Source: Acetobacterium sp965140355
GTDB lineage: Bacteria; Bacillota; Clostridia; Eubacteriales; Eubacteriaceae
Reading direction: 5' to 3'
Assembly: GCA_965140355.1 (NCBI GenBank)
Contig: OZ223194.1
Span: 186,001-250,000, forward strand
DNA: 64,000 bases
Shown here: positions 53,290-62,500 of the stretch, in pieces
How the letters are laid out: every line of letters starts with the position of its first letter
Position numbering within the stretch: the stretch's first letter is position 1
The notes under the pieces: model-generated
Told to the model about the DNA's origin: nothing
What the model saw: the letters and a program-made list of their open reading frames with translations, nothing else
Databases searched by the model: none
Program-made: the position numbers and the translations under genes

Positions 53290-54812
53290 ACTTCTTCTCC
53301 TTCACTCATTATTCCGGACATCATCAATCCGATCGCTTCTTTTGAAGTTTTTCGGGGATTAACAATTCCCATCACCTTACCTTCGCATAAAACCAGAATG
53401 CGATCACAAAGACTCATTAACACATCTAAATCTTCACCAACATACATAATTGGTTTCATCTTGGCTTTTTGTTCATTTAACAAGTCGTAAATAATCTGTG
53501 ACGATCCCACATCGAGTCCTCTCGTCGCATAAGCCGTCACCATCAGTTTGGGTTCTAATTCAATTTCCCGACCGAGCAATACTTTTTGAATATTTCCCCC
53601 GGATAGCAAACTGACCGCATGATTTTCGATCGCCGGTGTTGAAACATGCAAGCGCCCAACCAATGTTTCTGCTTTATCTCTCGAAATATCTCGCGATATC
53701 CCTAAACCCTTCTTATTGCGATAATCTTTTAGTAACACATTATCAATAATATCCATCGAAGAAACCAGCCCCATCCCCAAACGATCCTCTGGAACAAAGC
53801 TTAAACTAATTCCCAGCTGGCTGATTTTTTCAGGATTTTTACCAACAATGTTTTGACCTTCAAAAAATATTTCACCCGATTTAAGATGGTATAATCCGGC
53901 AATCCCTTCACATAATTCTTTTTGACCACTGCCGGCAATGCCAGCAATCCCCAAAATTTCGCCCGCATAAAGATCAAAACTGACATGATCTAAAACGGGT
54001 ACCTTATTCTGATCAAGGGCGGTGATCGACTTAACTTCCAAACATTTTTTTCCGCGTTCCACTTCAACAAAGGGGACATTAAGTTCCATCACATCACCAA
54101 CCATCAATCCCGCCAGTTCCTGAGCCGTTGTTTCATTTTTATTAACCGTCTGGATCGTCGTTCCCTTACGCATGATGGTAATCCGATCACTGATTTCCAT
54201 GACTTCTTCCAACTTATGGGTAATAATAATTACTGAACATCCCGTTGCGATCATTTTTTTGACAATTTTAAAGAGATTTTTAATTTCCTGTGGTGTTAAC
54301 ACTGCGGTCGGTTCGTCAAGAATTAAAATATCGGCACCCCGATACAAAACCTTGAATATTTCAAGACTCTGCTTTTCAGCAACAGACATTTCATAGACCT
54401 TTTTTAGCGGATCAATATCCATGCCTAATTGATCGATCAATTTCCCCATCTCATCTAAAATCTTTTTCTTATTTAAAAAAGGGTTCGTTTTGCGACTTCC
54501 GGCTGCCACATTTTCCAGTGCTGAAAAAACATCGACCAATTTATAATGCTGCGGCAACATGCCAATTCCTAAGTCCAAAGCGACTTTAGGTGAGTTGATA
54601 TTGACAATTTCGCCTTTCACTTCAACGCGTCCGTTATCCGGCATATAAATCCCATTTAGAACATTCATCAGCGAACTTTTACCAGCCCCGTTCTCTCCCA
54701 GGATGGCATGCACTTCTCCCTTTTTTAATGAAAATTCCACATGATCCAGGGCTTTGACTTTACCAAAAACCTTTGTGATATTTTCCATTTTAACGACATA
54801 ATCATTATTCAT
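53274..54812 (-). CDS. ABC transporter ATPase, two nucleotide-binding domains (YufO-type)
   Basis: A 512-residue double ATPase. Domain 1: Walker A GENGAGKSS, signature region MSVAEKQSLEI, and Walker B ILILDEPTAVLTPQE. Domain 2: GIAGSGQKELCE (degenerate Walker A), LLSGGNIQKVLLGRE, and TAYATRGLDVGS in place of a full Walker B. This split of one active and one degenerate site is normal for the sugar/nucleoside importer class. It energises the two permeases encoded downstream. Confidence 0.94.
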   Translation of the reverse strand: MNNDYVVKMENITKVFGKVKALDHVEFSLKKGEVHAILGENGAGKSSLMNVLNGIYMPDNGRVEVKGEIVNINSPKVALDLGIGMLPQHYKLVDVFSALENVAAGSRKTNPFLNKKKILDEMGKLIDQLGMDIDPLKKVYEMSVAEKQSLEIFKVLYRGADILILDEPTAVLTPQEIKNLFKIVKKMIATGCSVIIITHKLEEVMEISDRITIMRKGTTIQTVNKNETTAQELAGLMVGDVMELNVPFVEVERGKKCLEVKSITALDQNKVPVLDHVSFDLYAGEILGIAGIAGSGQKELCEGIAGLYHLKSGEIFFEGQNIVGKNPEKISQLGISLSFVPEDRLGMGLVSSMDIIDNVLLKDYRNKKGLGISRDISRDKAETLVGRLHVSTPAIENHAVSLLSGGNIQKVLLGREIELEPKLMVTAYATRGLDVGSSQIIYDLLNEQKAKMKPIMYVGEDLDVLMSLCDRILVLCEGKVMGIVNPRKTSKEAIGLMMSGIMSEGEEVCSTL

Positions 54813-54835
54813 GCTCTCACCTTTACTAAAAATAG

Positions 54836-54861
54836 CGGACAGAGCCAGCTGACTCTGTCCG
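54836..54861 (-). terminator. Intercistronic hairpin between the binding-protein and ATPase genes
   Basis: CGGACAGAGTCAG pairs with CTGGCTCTGTCCG (one wobble pair) and is followed by TATTTTT on the minus strand. Such partial terminators after binding-protein genes keep the binding protein in excess over the transporter. Confidence 0.75.
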
Positions 54862-54877
54862 TTATATCATTTTTGTT

Positions 54878-55972
54878 CTATTTTAAACTACCAACGACAT
54901 TATCAACAAACCAATCCATACTCAACAACGCTTCATCCGTCATGGATGTTCCCGCTGTCACTTTTACAGCACCAGTTTGATCTTTTAGTTCGCCAGCAAA
55001 AATAGTTAGCTCACCAGATTTAATTGCTTCGGTCGCGGTGTCAACTTTATCTTGCGCAGATCCCGGAGCTAAAGCAGTCAGATCATCAAGTAACACAATG
55101 CCATCATTCATATCGCCCCAATATTGAGTCGACTTCCAAGTCCCGTCAATCACTGATTGAACAGTATCTGTGTAGTATCCGCTGAAATCCCAAAGTGGCG
55201 CCGTCATATAGACTTCCGGCATTGACTCAGCTGCACTTAAATCATAACCAATCGATAACATTCCAGCTTCTTTGGCCGCTTCCATGGTCGCTGTCGAATC
55301 CTGGTGTTGCGCTGTTACGTCACAACCCTGTTGGATTAACGCTTCGGCAGCCGCTTTTTCTGTTGTTGGATCATACCAGGTATTGGTCCATGATACATTA
55401 ACCGTGGCAGCTGGATTAACTGATTTTACCCCCAATGCAAAAGCATTAATGCCTCGAACAACTTCAGGAATTGGCACTGCCGCAACATAAGCTATTTTAT
55501 TAGTTTTTGTTGTTAAACCAGCAACAATACCTGACAAATATCGTGGTTCTTCAATTTTGCCAAAATAGGTTCCTAAATTATCAGCCGTCATGTATCCTGA
55601 ACAATGTTCAAATTTAACATCTGGGAATTCGGCAGCCGCTTCAACCATACCATCCATAAAACCATAGCTGGTTCCAAAAATAATCGTACAGCCTTGATCA
55701 ACCATATCTCTTATGGTCGAAACAACAGCGCTTTTTTCTTCAGGCACGTTTTCTTTGACAATCGTTTCCACTTTGCCACCCATGTTTTCGACCATTTTAG
55801 CCCGACCATTGTCATGTACCTGTGACCAACCACCATCATCTGCCGGCCCGACGTAAATAAAACCAACCTTGGTCACTTCAGCTTCTTTTGAAGTTGATCC
55901 CGAACTGCATCCAGCAACCGTTGCAACTACTAAAACCAGTGCCAAAATCAATACTCCCAATTTCTTTTTCAT
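54878..55972 (-). CDS. BMP-family nucleoside-binding lipoprotein
   Basis: A 364-residue substrate-binding lipoprotein. The signal peptide KKKLGVLILALVLVVATVAG ends in the lipobox VAGC. The BMP (PnrA-like) fold follows: KVGFIYVGPADDGGWSQVHD, IIFGTSYGFMDGMVEAA and AYVAAVPIPEVVRGINAFAL. Family members bind purine nucleosides. The ATG at 55972 follows AGGAGGAAGAGA; a longer upstream frame lacks family similarity. Confidence 0.93.
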   Translation of the reverse strand: MKKKLGVLILALVLVVATVAGCSSGSTSKEAEVTKVGFIYVGPADDGGWSQVHDNGRAKMVENMGGKVETIVKENVPEEKSAVVSTIRDMVDQGCTIIFGTSYGFMDGMVEAAAEFPDVKFEHCSGYMTADNLGTYFGKIEEPRYLSGIVAGLTTKTNKIAYVAAVPIPEVVRGINAFALGVKSVNPAATVNVSWTNTWYDPTTEKAAAEALIQQGCDVTAQHQDSTATMEAAKEAGMLSIGYDLSAAESMPEVYMTAPLWDFSGYYTDTVQSVIDGTWKSTQYWGDMNDGIVLLDDLTALAPGSAQDKVDTATEAIKSGELTIFAGELKDQTGAVKVTAGTSMTDEALLSMDWFVDNVVGSLK

Positions 55973-56036
55973 TCTCTTCCTCCTATTTTTAATTCGGTAA
56001 GGAACAATTAAATTAAACAGTCCTACCCATGCTGAT

Positions 56037-56065
56037 ATTTTAACTAAAAACCAGCCAAAATGCAA
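56037..56065 (-). promoter_or_regulatory. Promoter of the nucleoside importer operon
   Basis: On the minus strand TTGCAT, a 17-bp spacer and TAAAAT lie about 65 bp before the binding-protein ATG. Confidence 0.65.
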
Positions 56066-56117
56066 TCTAAAAAAGATGAATAAAATATACCAACCGCCAC
56101 CATCTTTTTATTGCATT
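56059..56117. promoter_or_regulatory. Inverted repeat over the -35 box, candidate operator
   Basis: AATGCAAT and AAAAAGATG are mirrored by CATCTTTTT and ATTGCATT, 17 pairs with a 3-base bulge and a 22-base centre. The left arm covers the -35 box of the importer promoter. The divergent MarR-type regulator is a plausible binder. Confidence 0.45.
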
Positions 56118-56221
56118 ACGATCATAAATTCGTTATGATTACTATGTAAACAAGGTGAACTTGAATTTTCCCCTGTTAATTGAACATTTCATTGCGGGTA
56201 ACTACCAAAGTGACCTACGCT

Positions 56222-56239
56222 TTGTGTTGAGTTTCACAA
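56222..56239. promoter_or_regulatory. Candidate operator upstream of the marR-type gene
   Basis: TTGTG-N8-CACAA, an 18-bp interrupted palindrome 40 bp before the TTG start of the regulator; its size fits a MarR dimer. Autoregulation is inferred. Confidence 0.4.
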
Positions 56240-56278
56240 TTACCTTAAACATATGAGTATTTTGAAAGGAGTGTCATT

Positions 56279-56905
56279 TTGAAAAAAGAAAAAAAGAGCA
56301 AGAAACCGGATACCAAAGAAATCAAAAGTTCCAAAAAAGAGGTCAAAAAGAAAATTGCTACTGATGAAAAAAAAGTAGGTTCTAATGTCAAAAAAGAAAA
56401 ATCGGTTACTCAAAACCCCAATAATCGTCAAACCGATATAACACTTGATGATTCTGCCGTCAAAGAACTCATGATTGAATCTTCACATATTTATCAAAGC
56501 ATCCTCAATTTACCACAAAACTTTGACGTCAATGCGACAACCTATTCCCTCTATCCTTCGGAACTAAAAGCACTGAACATGATTGGCCAATTTACCGATA
56601 TCAACCTTACCCAACTGGCTAATAAACTGGGAATTTCTAAAAGTGCTATTTCAAAATGTACCGCTAAACTGCTCGAAAAAGAATTGATCACCAAAGAAAA
56701 ATCTTTAACCAATGTTCGTGAAGTTGTTTTTTCGCTTACCACTAACGGTCAAACAATTTTTAAGCAGCTCCAAAGTGCTCAGGATAAATTGTTTGAACCA
56801 TTTAATCAGGCCATGGCAAAATTCACTTCTGCTGAAATGAATGAGCTCCACCGCCTTTTTTTATCGATCCACGCCAGCCTCGCCGAAATACTTAACCACG
56901 GATAA
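56279..56905 (+). CDS. MarR-family transcriptional regulator with Lys-rich N-terminal extension
   Basis: A 208-residue regulator. The C-terminal 150 residues are a MarR winged helix: LYPSELKALNMIGQFTDINL, then TQLANKLGISKSAISKCTAK (recognition helix), LLEKELITKEKS and the wing, and a dimer helix. The first 55 residues are unusual: KKEKKSKKPDTKEIKSSKK and further Lys-rich sequence, probably disordered. The start is TTG with AAGGAG eight bases before it. It is divergent from the nucleoside importer, which it may control. Confidence 0.88.
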   Translation: MKKEKKSKKPDTKEIKSSKKEVKKKIATDEKKVGSNVKKEKSVTQNPNNRQTDITLDDSAVKELMIESSHIYQSILNLPQNFDVNATTYSLYPSELKALNMIGQFTDINLTQLANKLGISKSAISKCTAKLLEKELITKEKSLTNVREVVFSLTTNGQTIFKQLQSAQDKLFEPFNQAMAKFTSAEMNELHRLFLSIHASLAEILNHG

Positions 56906-56910
56906 TTTCA

Positions 56911-56973
56911 TCAAGAGCCACTTACTGTCGATCACCCCACTAACTGTAACATGATTCCGGCAAGTGGCTCTCA
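56911..56973. terminator. Hairpin between the marR-type gene and the pilus operon end
   Basis: AGAGCCACTT and AAGTGGCTCT (10 bp) with a roughly 43-base centre lie between convergent genes. TTTTTT follows a few bases later on the plus strand. Confidence 0.5.
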
Positions 56974-56998
56974 ATTAAGTTTTTTATCGACCGACATT

Positions 56999-58360
56999 TT
57001 AATCGCTGATTTTTTCAGATTGCAATTTTTGATGATTTTCAAAAGTTTCTCGAGAATATATTTTTTTCTCATAAATTTTTGTCCCCGGCCTTTCCAGAGC
57101 ACCCATCAAAAATTGATAATAAGCCCCCGGTGTGACAATATTTCCGGTTGCCGGTTTCTCAAAACCGGTCTTTTCGAAAAGTGAATCTGCAACTTTGACG
57201 CAATTAGTATTGAGTGCAAAATATGTTTTTAAAGGTCCTTTGAGAAATTTATAGAACCGTGCTCCGGTGCCCTTGTAAATGGTATCTTCCACCCCGGTAT
57301 AATTTCCCGGTTCTAATAAGCCCCGTTCAGCTAACTGGGTATCACAAAACCATTCTTCCATATTCTCCTGAAATCGTTCGTAATTCTTTTTTATTATTTC
57401 CAATTCTTCATCGGAAAAAGCCACTTTAAAAGAAATCAGCACTTTTTTGTCATTTAGAATCGACTCTCTTAAGTAGCGATCTTTATTGCAGATAAAAAGC
57501 ACCCCATCACTCATAATACCGCCTAAACGATACGAATGTTTATCGAAATTTCCATAAGAAATGACATCATCACCAAATATCAAATCGACATGTCCAAACG
57601 CCTCCATCAATTTTTTTGATAGATGAACCAGGATTTCGACATTCATTGGGTTAATTCCAGCTTTTTCCGGAATGATCATTTCCTGAGATAAAATATAAGC
57701 ATTGGCATCTTCAGAAGCTATTTTATTATCATATTTTTTCAATAAAGTCATTGGTACAAAAGCCCCAAGTAAAGAAGGTAAGGCAATCCGCATCCGGCGT
57801 TGCATTTTTTTTACGGATTGACTCATTTTCGCTTGCGTTTCAACTTCATTAAAAGCGTCAAAAATTAAAGTCACGCCGTACCAAATCAAATAAATGCCAG
57901 CCACCATCGCAAAGCTCACTGTTTTAAAATAACTGTTAAAAAACAAATAAATACCAAAACAGAAACTTAAAAATCCATTGATAAATGAAATGCCATAATT
58001 TGGTACTCCATCCCGCCAATAAGTCACGGCTGAGATAAATTTAACAACACTGTTCATTAATACATAACTGGCAAAAACATAAGGAATTAACTCAGCTAAA
58101 GCAAACCGAAAATAAAAAAGCCCGGCTGAAAAAAACAAATTAATCAATGCCCCAATAAGTTTCATTTTTTTATTTTCGCCTTGGAATTTCAAAATAACCG
58201 CGATCACATTCACGAAGGTAAAAATTACCAACGCGATCATCAACAAAACCACTAAATCTTCAACTGAAGTTTTGGGATGACTGATCATATAAATACCAAT
58301 CCCGGCAACATCAACCCCTGAACTTGTTTCCATTATTTTTTTTGACTTTTTCTGATTCAT
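56999..58360 (-). CDS. DUF308/HdeD-like membrane protein with cytoplasmic domain
   Basis: A 453-residue protein. The N-terminal half (about 15-185) has six to seven helices with the DUF308 pattern (FASYVLMNSVVKFISAVTYW, YLIWYGVTLIFDAFNE). The C-terminal 250 residues are soluble and include INPMNVEILVHLSKKLMEAF, GDDVISYGNFDKHSYRLGG and KGTGARFYKFLKG; this part is not recognised. AAAGGAC precedes the ATG. It begins 67 bp after the PilO-like gene and may share the pilus transcript. Confidence 0.65.
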   Translation of the reverse strand: MNQKKSKKIMETSSGVDVAGIGIYMISHPKTSVEDLVVLLMIALVIFTFVNVIAVILKFQGENKKMKLIGALINLFFSAGLFYFRFALAELIPYVFASYVLMNSVVKFISAVTYWRDGVPNYGISFINGFLSFCFGIYLFFNSYFKTVSFAMVAGIYLIWYGVTLIFDAFNEVETQAKMSQSVKKMQRRMRIALPSLLGAFVPMTLLKKYDNKIASEDANAYILSQEMIIPEKAGINPMNVEILVHLSKKLMEAFGHVDLIFGDDVISYGNFDKHSYRLGGIMSDGVLFICNKDRYLRESILNDKKVLISFKVAFSDEELEIIKKNYERFQENMEEWFCDTQLAERGLLEPGNYTGVEDTIYKGTGARFYKFLKGPLKTYFALNTNCVKVADSLFEKTGFEKPATGNIVTPGAYYQFLMGALERPGTKIYEKKIYSRETFENHQKLQSEKISD

Positions 58361-58427
58361 TTTTGTCCTTTTTAGGCGGACGCATCAGTCGCCTGTTTAT
58401 TTATTTTTCACGCGTTTATTATGCGTT

Positions 58428-59120
58428 TTATTCGTTTCTTTTTTTGACATTATCGACTTTTTCGTTTACGCTTGACGTTTTTTCATCCTGAAAACCATAA
58501 CTTTCCAACTTTAAGCTCATTCGTTTCTCACTGGCGCCCTCAATTTCATAACTCAAAATACGAATTGCGGGTTGAAAATTGTTTAATTCGTTTAAAAACG
58601 CCATCAAATGATCATCATTTCCCGAACAAATCACCATCAATTGACATCTGACAAATCTTTTTTTATCCGGCCCGATAATGCTTTTATCTTCTTTATCGAT
58701 AAACTCGTTATCGATTTTTGTCCCGATCCTATCGTCCATTTGCGGATCAATTGGATAAAATTTTACTGAAACCAGCTCAACCTTAGAAATATCGGCAATC
58801 TTTGCAATGCCTTCATATAATTGGATCGTATCGATTTCACTCGGTATACTTTTTTGAAGTTCGTCCAGTTGTTCACCAATCGTTTTTAGCTTTGCCAAAT
58901 AGCTTTCTTCCGACATTGCGTCTGGTAAAGCCAAACTATAATTCTTTCTTTCCACCAGCAGCACCTGATGTTCGATCATTGTCTCATATTTAGGAATAAT
59001 CAGCAATGCAATCACCATCACCAATACAGAAACCAATACAAGCACTTTCTCGATTTGTCTTTTTTTGTTTTTTTTAAGCATTTCATTTACTTTGTTTTCC
59101 CCAAAATCGTTTATTCTCAC
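58428..59120 (-). CDS. PilO-like type IV pilus assembly protein
   Basis: A 230-residue bitopic protein: cytoplasmic start, membrane helix (VLVLVSVLVMVIALLIIP), coiled coil (LKTIGEQLDELQKSIPSEID) and a C-terminal ferredoxin-like domain (RFVRCQLMVICSGNDDHLMA). The order and spacing after PilM- and PilN-like genes identify it. It links the inner-membrane platform of the pilus. The start is GTG, after GAGGT. Confidence 0.75.
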   Translation of the reverse strand: MRINDFGENKVNEMLKKNKKRQIEKVLVLVSVLVMVIALLIIPKYETMIEHQVLLVERKNYSLALPDAMSEESYLAKLKTIGEQLDELQKSIPSEIDTIQLYEGIAKIADISKVELVSVKFYPIDPQMDDRIGTKIDNEFIDKEDKSIIGPDKKRFVRCQLMVICSGNDDHLMAFLNELNNFQPAIRILSYEIEGASEKRMSLKLESYGFQDEKTSSVNEKVDNVKKRNE

Positions 59121-59123
59121 CCT

Positions 59124-59687
59124 TTATACCTCACCCATTTGAATATCAAAGGTGAAATCCCAGACAGCTTCTTTAATATGATTCTTATCGCTAACCGATT
59201 CCTTTTTTTTATTGGTATTAACCATGTTAATGACTTTAAAATATGCTACTGCCGACAATTTTTCTTTAAATTCTAAAATCTCGGCATTGTTTTGTGTTTC
59301 CCCGGAGATATACAATAAACCATCGTCAAAACGAAAACTTGACAACTTAATCCCCTCAGGCCGAGCCTGATTTATTTCAGTCAAGGCATTTACCGGCATA
59401 TCTTTTTTTTCATTGACCGCCGCTAGAAGAGACAACCGATGTTCCAGTAACGCTTTTTGACTATTAAGATTGGTATAAATAATCTGATACTCCGATTTAC
59501 TTTTAATCAGTTCTTCTATTTCAGCCAGCTCATTTTGATAAGATCCATCTAAAAACAACAAGACCCCATAAAGCAATAATACCCCTAAAAAAGCGCCCGC
59601 TACGATCAGCCAGTCTTTTCTTTTAGCTCCATTTTTTACTTTCTGTTGAGGCACATGTACCGGTAATAAGTTCATTTCATGTTTCAT
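59124..59687 (-). CDS. PilN-like type IV pilus assembly protein
   Basis: A 187-residue protein. It starts MKHEMNLLPVHVPQQK; the NLLP motif is the PilM-binding peptide of PilN. One membrane helix follows (WLIVAGAFLGVLLLYGVLLF), then a coiled coil and a small C-terminal domain (LSSFRFDDGLLYISGETQNN). The ATG at 59687 overlaps the pilM stop (ATGA) and has GGGAGA before it. Confidence 0.85.
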   Translation of the reverse strand: MKHEMNLLPVHVPQQKVKNGAKRKDWLIVAGAFLGVLLLYGVLLFLDGSYQNELAEIEELIKSKSEYQIIYTNLNSQKALLEHRLSLLAAVNEKKDMPVNALTEINQARPEGIKLSSFRFDDGLLYISGETQNNAEILEFKEKLSAVAYFKVINMVNTNKKKESVSDKNHIKEAVWDFTFDIQMGEV

Positions 59688-60652
59688 GGCAATTCTCCCG
59701 CCACTTGCGTTTGCAACCATTTGATCAAAGCACATAAACAAGGTGTTATTAAACAAAGTTCCGACTTCGTCAGCAATTGTGGCAAGATAATATCTTCTCT
59801 TTCGGCCCAAATTAAATCGATCGGCCAAATATTTTTGCCAAGCCCGTTATTCAGATAATCTAAAACCCCAGCATGCAAACTTTCGCCCCCCATTAGATAG
59901 ATAGCGATATTTTTATTTCCTTCAGCTCGTCGCAATGGCGACTGAACTATTTCATCGACCGCACGGATAATTTGCTGTAAATACATCTCGCCATCCCACT
60001 CTGATTCTAACATCAGACAGCTATTCTCGATTAATGAACCATCATTATAATATAAAAAGCGGGTACACGTCTTGGCCATATCAATCATTAAAATCGGATT
60101 GTTAATCTCCTGATCAATCAGACTGGTCAACGTATATAGTTGCGGAACAATCGATTTCAACTCAATTCCAATTTTTTTAAAAATTTTGACGTACCAACTC
60201 AATCTAAATTTCTCAATTCCGACCCCACATACCGCCACTTTAGGGGCATCAATACCCAGATATTCGTAGCGTTGGATTCCTTCATTGGCCACAAAATCAA
60301 TGCGCCAGTCTTCAACATTGCCAGTAATAAGTAACTTAATCTTCCAGGAAATAGCCGCTTCTATTTCTTTCAGGGTCATTTTGGGAAAGGTAACCGTGAC
60401 GATAATCATATCGTTATGATTGATGATCACCATCATCTCATCTTGACGCTGATATTCTTTCAAAAGTGGTCTTAAAAATGCTTCCAGTCCCGGTTTCTTT
60501 TGCGGTTGATCTTCCAGCCATAATCCTTTCGGTGTTTTTTCGATAACCAACCCCGCCACCTGCAACGAACCATTGACAGTTGGAAACCCCCAAACTATTT
60601 TTGTCACTGCTTTTCCTAAATCGACGACCCACATTTTTTTTTGCTTTTTCAC
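59684..60652 (-). CDS. PilM-like actin-fold pilus assembly ATPase
   Basis: A 322-residue cytoplasmic protein. It begins MWVVDLGKAVTKIVWGFPTV, the phosphate-1 motif of the PilM/FtsA fold; NPILMIDMAKTCTRFLYYND is phosphate 2 and IAIYLMGGESLHAGV the adenosine motif. It binds the PilN N-terminus. The start is GTG at 60652, overlapping the stop of the preceding gene (GTGA), with GGGGA before it. Confidence 0.85.
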   Translation of the reverse strand: MKKQKKMWVVDLGKAVTKIVWGFPTVNGSLQVAGLVIEKTPKGLWLEDQPQKKPGLEAFLRPLLKEYQRQDEMMVIINHNDMIIVTVTFPKMTLKEIEAAISWKIKLLITGNVEDWRIDFVANEGIQRYEYLGIDAPKVAVCGVGIEKFRLSWYVKIFKKIGIELKSIVPQLYTLTSLIDQEINNPILMIDMAKTCTRFLYYNDGSLIENSCLMLESEWDGEMYLQQIIRAVDEIVQSPLRRAEGNKNIAIYLMGGESLHAGVLDYLNNGLGKNIWPIDLIWAEREDIILPQLLTKSELCLITPCLCALIKWLQTQVAGELP

Positions 60653-61077
60653 TCTATCCCCAACATCTTCCAATTAAATCGCACAATCTTCGCCGGTGCA
60701 GCTGTTTCCTCATCAAACATTAACTCGATTTCACCACGAAAACTTTTTTGATAACCGTTAAACGCACTTGAAACTTCAATATCGCGTAAATTCTCCGATA
60801 TTTTATTAACGGTGATCTGATAATGCCCACCGTTTGCATCCGCAACATTCCCGCTTGTACCGGCATAATCCACGTCATCTGCCAATTCAGCCCGAGCTAC
60901 CGCCATGGCATTTTTGCCAGTCAAAAGGCATAACTGATAATCCTGATTAAGCTTATTTGCCTGAAGTTCTGTCAGTCCCTGACTTAAAAGATACGCGACT
61001 CCTCCAGCAAGCAAAGCTATGACCACTAATACTAACGGTAAAATAAACCCCTCTTCATTTCTGATGTTTTTGTTCAT
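60649..61077 (-). CDS. PilX/GspK-like minor pilin
   Basis: A 142-residue prepilin-like protein. After a short leader, EEGFILPLVLVVIALLAGGV has the Gly-Phe cleavage point and the hydrophobic N-terminal helix, but lacks the usual Glu5, as GspK-type minor pilins do. The outside domain is beta-rich (GNVADANGGHYQITVN). It overlaps both neighbours by 4 bases. Confidence 0.75.
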   Translation of the reverse strand: MNKNIRNEEGFILPLVLVVIALLAGGVAYLLSQGLTELQANKLNQDYQLCLLTGKNAMAVARAELADDVDYAGTSGNVADANGGHYQITVNKISENLRDIEVSSAFNGYQKSFRGEIELMFDEETAAPAKIVRFNWKMLGIE

Positions 61078-61577
61078 ACGATTTCTACCACGCTTCCATG
61101 CATAATCGTCGTTTCCCGCGGATAAATAACGCCATCGATCATCAAACTGTACCTTAAGACAATTTCGTTATGCGTTCCTAACGTCAGTGAAAAAGACTTG
61201 ATATTCTCGGCAAATTGACTATTCCCGCCCTTTCCAATCCGATTCAGGCCATTTTTATAAACCTTGTAACGTCGTAAAAACCCATTGCTATATTGATAAT
61301 AATTGTAATAACGATCCGGGCTTTCCAGGTCTTGCAGATAAATGCGATTGTTTTTAAAATATATTTTTTCGGAACTTAAAATTTGCTTCTGAAAATACAA
61401 ATTAAGATAACGTTCATTATAAAACAATTTCTGATTAATCCGCGTTTTTTTATTAACAGTATTAACAAATACCAGCCCCGATAACAATAAACCCAGCACC
61501 AGTGAAATAACCATTAACGATGTCAGAACTTCAATAAGCGAGAACCCATCGTTTTTTTTCGTTAACCACTCATTCAT
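61074..61577 (-). CDS. Type IV prepilin-like protein (GspJ/PilW-like)
   Basis: A 167-residue prepilin: leader MNEWLTKKNDG, cleavage before Phe, then FSLIEVLTSLMVISLVLGLL with Glu5. The globular part begins TRINQKLFYNERYLNLYFQK. The ATG at 61577 follows GGAGTCAGA and overlaps the preceding gene by 8 bases; upstream in-frame starts give a leader too long for a prepilin. Confidence 0.8.
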   Translation of the reverse strand: MNEWLTKKNDGFSLIEVLTSLMVISLVLGLLLSGLVFVNTVNKKTRINQKLFYNERYLNLYFQKQILSSEKIYFKNNRIYLQDLESPDRYYNYYQYSNGFLRRYKVYKNGLNRIGKGGNSQFAENIKSFSLTLGTHNEIVLRYSLMIDGVIYPRETTIMHGSVVEIV

Positions 61578-61980
61578 TCTGACTCCAAAAAACTTTAATA
61601 TAAAACTTCCGATCATTGCTATTGATCCCTTTATGAATAATCTCAATCTCATACAAGTTATTGGGGCCCATCGATTTAATCTCGCTTAAATAATAATCGG
61701 GATATTTATTTGCCAGAATTACGGCAATTTCCTGGGCAAGATTCACTGGCGATTCTGTCATAACACTCAAATTAATCTCATCGGCAATGCTATTAATATC
61801 AATTGACTGTTCAAAAATTGTTTTGGATACCATCGCCGTTTTAATGGCCATACCGTAAAGACCTAAAATCATCGCTAATCCAAATCCGCAAACCGCAATT
61901 GCGATAATGGCTTCCACTAAGGTATATCCCTGTTGCGATTGTAAAACCGGTTTACCCGTTCTATTCAGACAAAGCATCAT
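61570..61980 (-). CDS. Type IV prepilin-like protein (GspI/PilV-like)
   Basis: A 136-residue prepilin with QSQQGYTLVEAIIAIAVCGF: cleavage after Gly18, then a methyl-accepting N-terminal aromatic residue and Glu5. AAGGATTTACTTAG precedes the ATG pair. It overlaps the previous and next genes, so the cluster is translationally coupled. Confidence 0.82.
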   Translation of the reverse strand: MMLCLNRTGKPVLQSQQGYTLVEAIIAIAVCGFGLAMILGLYGMAIKTAMVSKTIFEQSIDINSIADEINLSVMTESPVNLAQEIAVILANKYPDYYLSEIKSMGPNNLYEIEIIHKGINSNDRKFYIKVFWSQNE

Positions 61981-62500
61981 CTAAGTAAATCCTTCCATTT
62001 CCTACCTGGACAATAATGCGGTTGATCTTGCCATTAAAACTAATCAGATTTACTGTCCCACCTTGAGATACCGTTCCGTGTTGATATAAATTCAACGCCG
62101 TCGCTCCCGTATAAGACCCGGTAAAAGTCAAGTTTTCGACTGGAACATATGCTTTATAATTAACGCCCGCTTTGGTCCATGAAACTTGCATCCGCCCCTC
62201 CAGAAAACGCACCTGGCGCCGATGACCATCCATAATGGCTTCATTTTGATATTGCAGCAACGCATATAGAATTTTTTCGCATTCTGCCTGATACGCTGCT
62301 TCACTAATCCTTTCATTGTTGCTAAATCCCGTCGAAACCATCGCAACCGTAAGCAGTGATAAAATTGCCAGTGAAATCAGCAACTCCATTAAGGTATAAC
62401 CCTTATTATCTTCAACAATGATTTCGTTGATCATTATCTGATCTAAAGATCGCTTTTTTTGTATTCGATTACAGAAAAGCGTTTTATTCTTCGTCATCAT
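61961..62500 (-). CDS. Type IV prepilin-like protein (GspH/FimT-like)
   Basis: A 179-residue prepilin. NKGYTLMELLISLAILSLLT is the cleavage site and pilin helix, followed by a GspH-like domain (MDGHRRQVRFLEGRMQVSWT). With the start used (62500, overlapping the previous gene by 17 bases) the leader is about 33 residues, long for a class III signal; an internal ATG at 62434 would give a normal leader but has no ribosome site. Confidence 0.8.
   Translation of the reverse strand: MMTKNKTLFCNRIQKKRSLDQIMINEIIVEDNKGYTLMELLISLAILSLLTVAMVSTGFSNNERISEAAYQAECEKILYALLQYQNEAIMDGHRRQVRFLEGRMQVSWTKAGVNYKAYVPVENLTFTGSYTGATALNLYQHGTVSQGGTVNLISFNGKINRIIVQVGNGRIYLDDALSE

Noticed and set aside
55973..56278. 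Purine riboswitch upstream of the nucleoside-type importer
   Set aside because: The conserved purine aptamer core is missing; the inverted repeat there is better explained as an operator.
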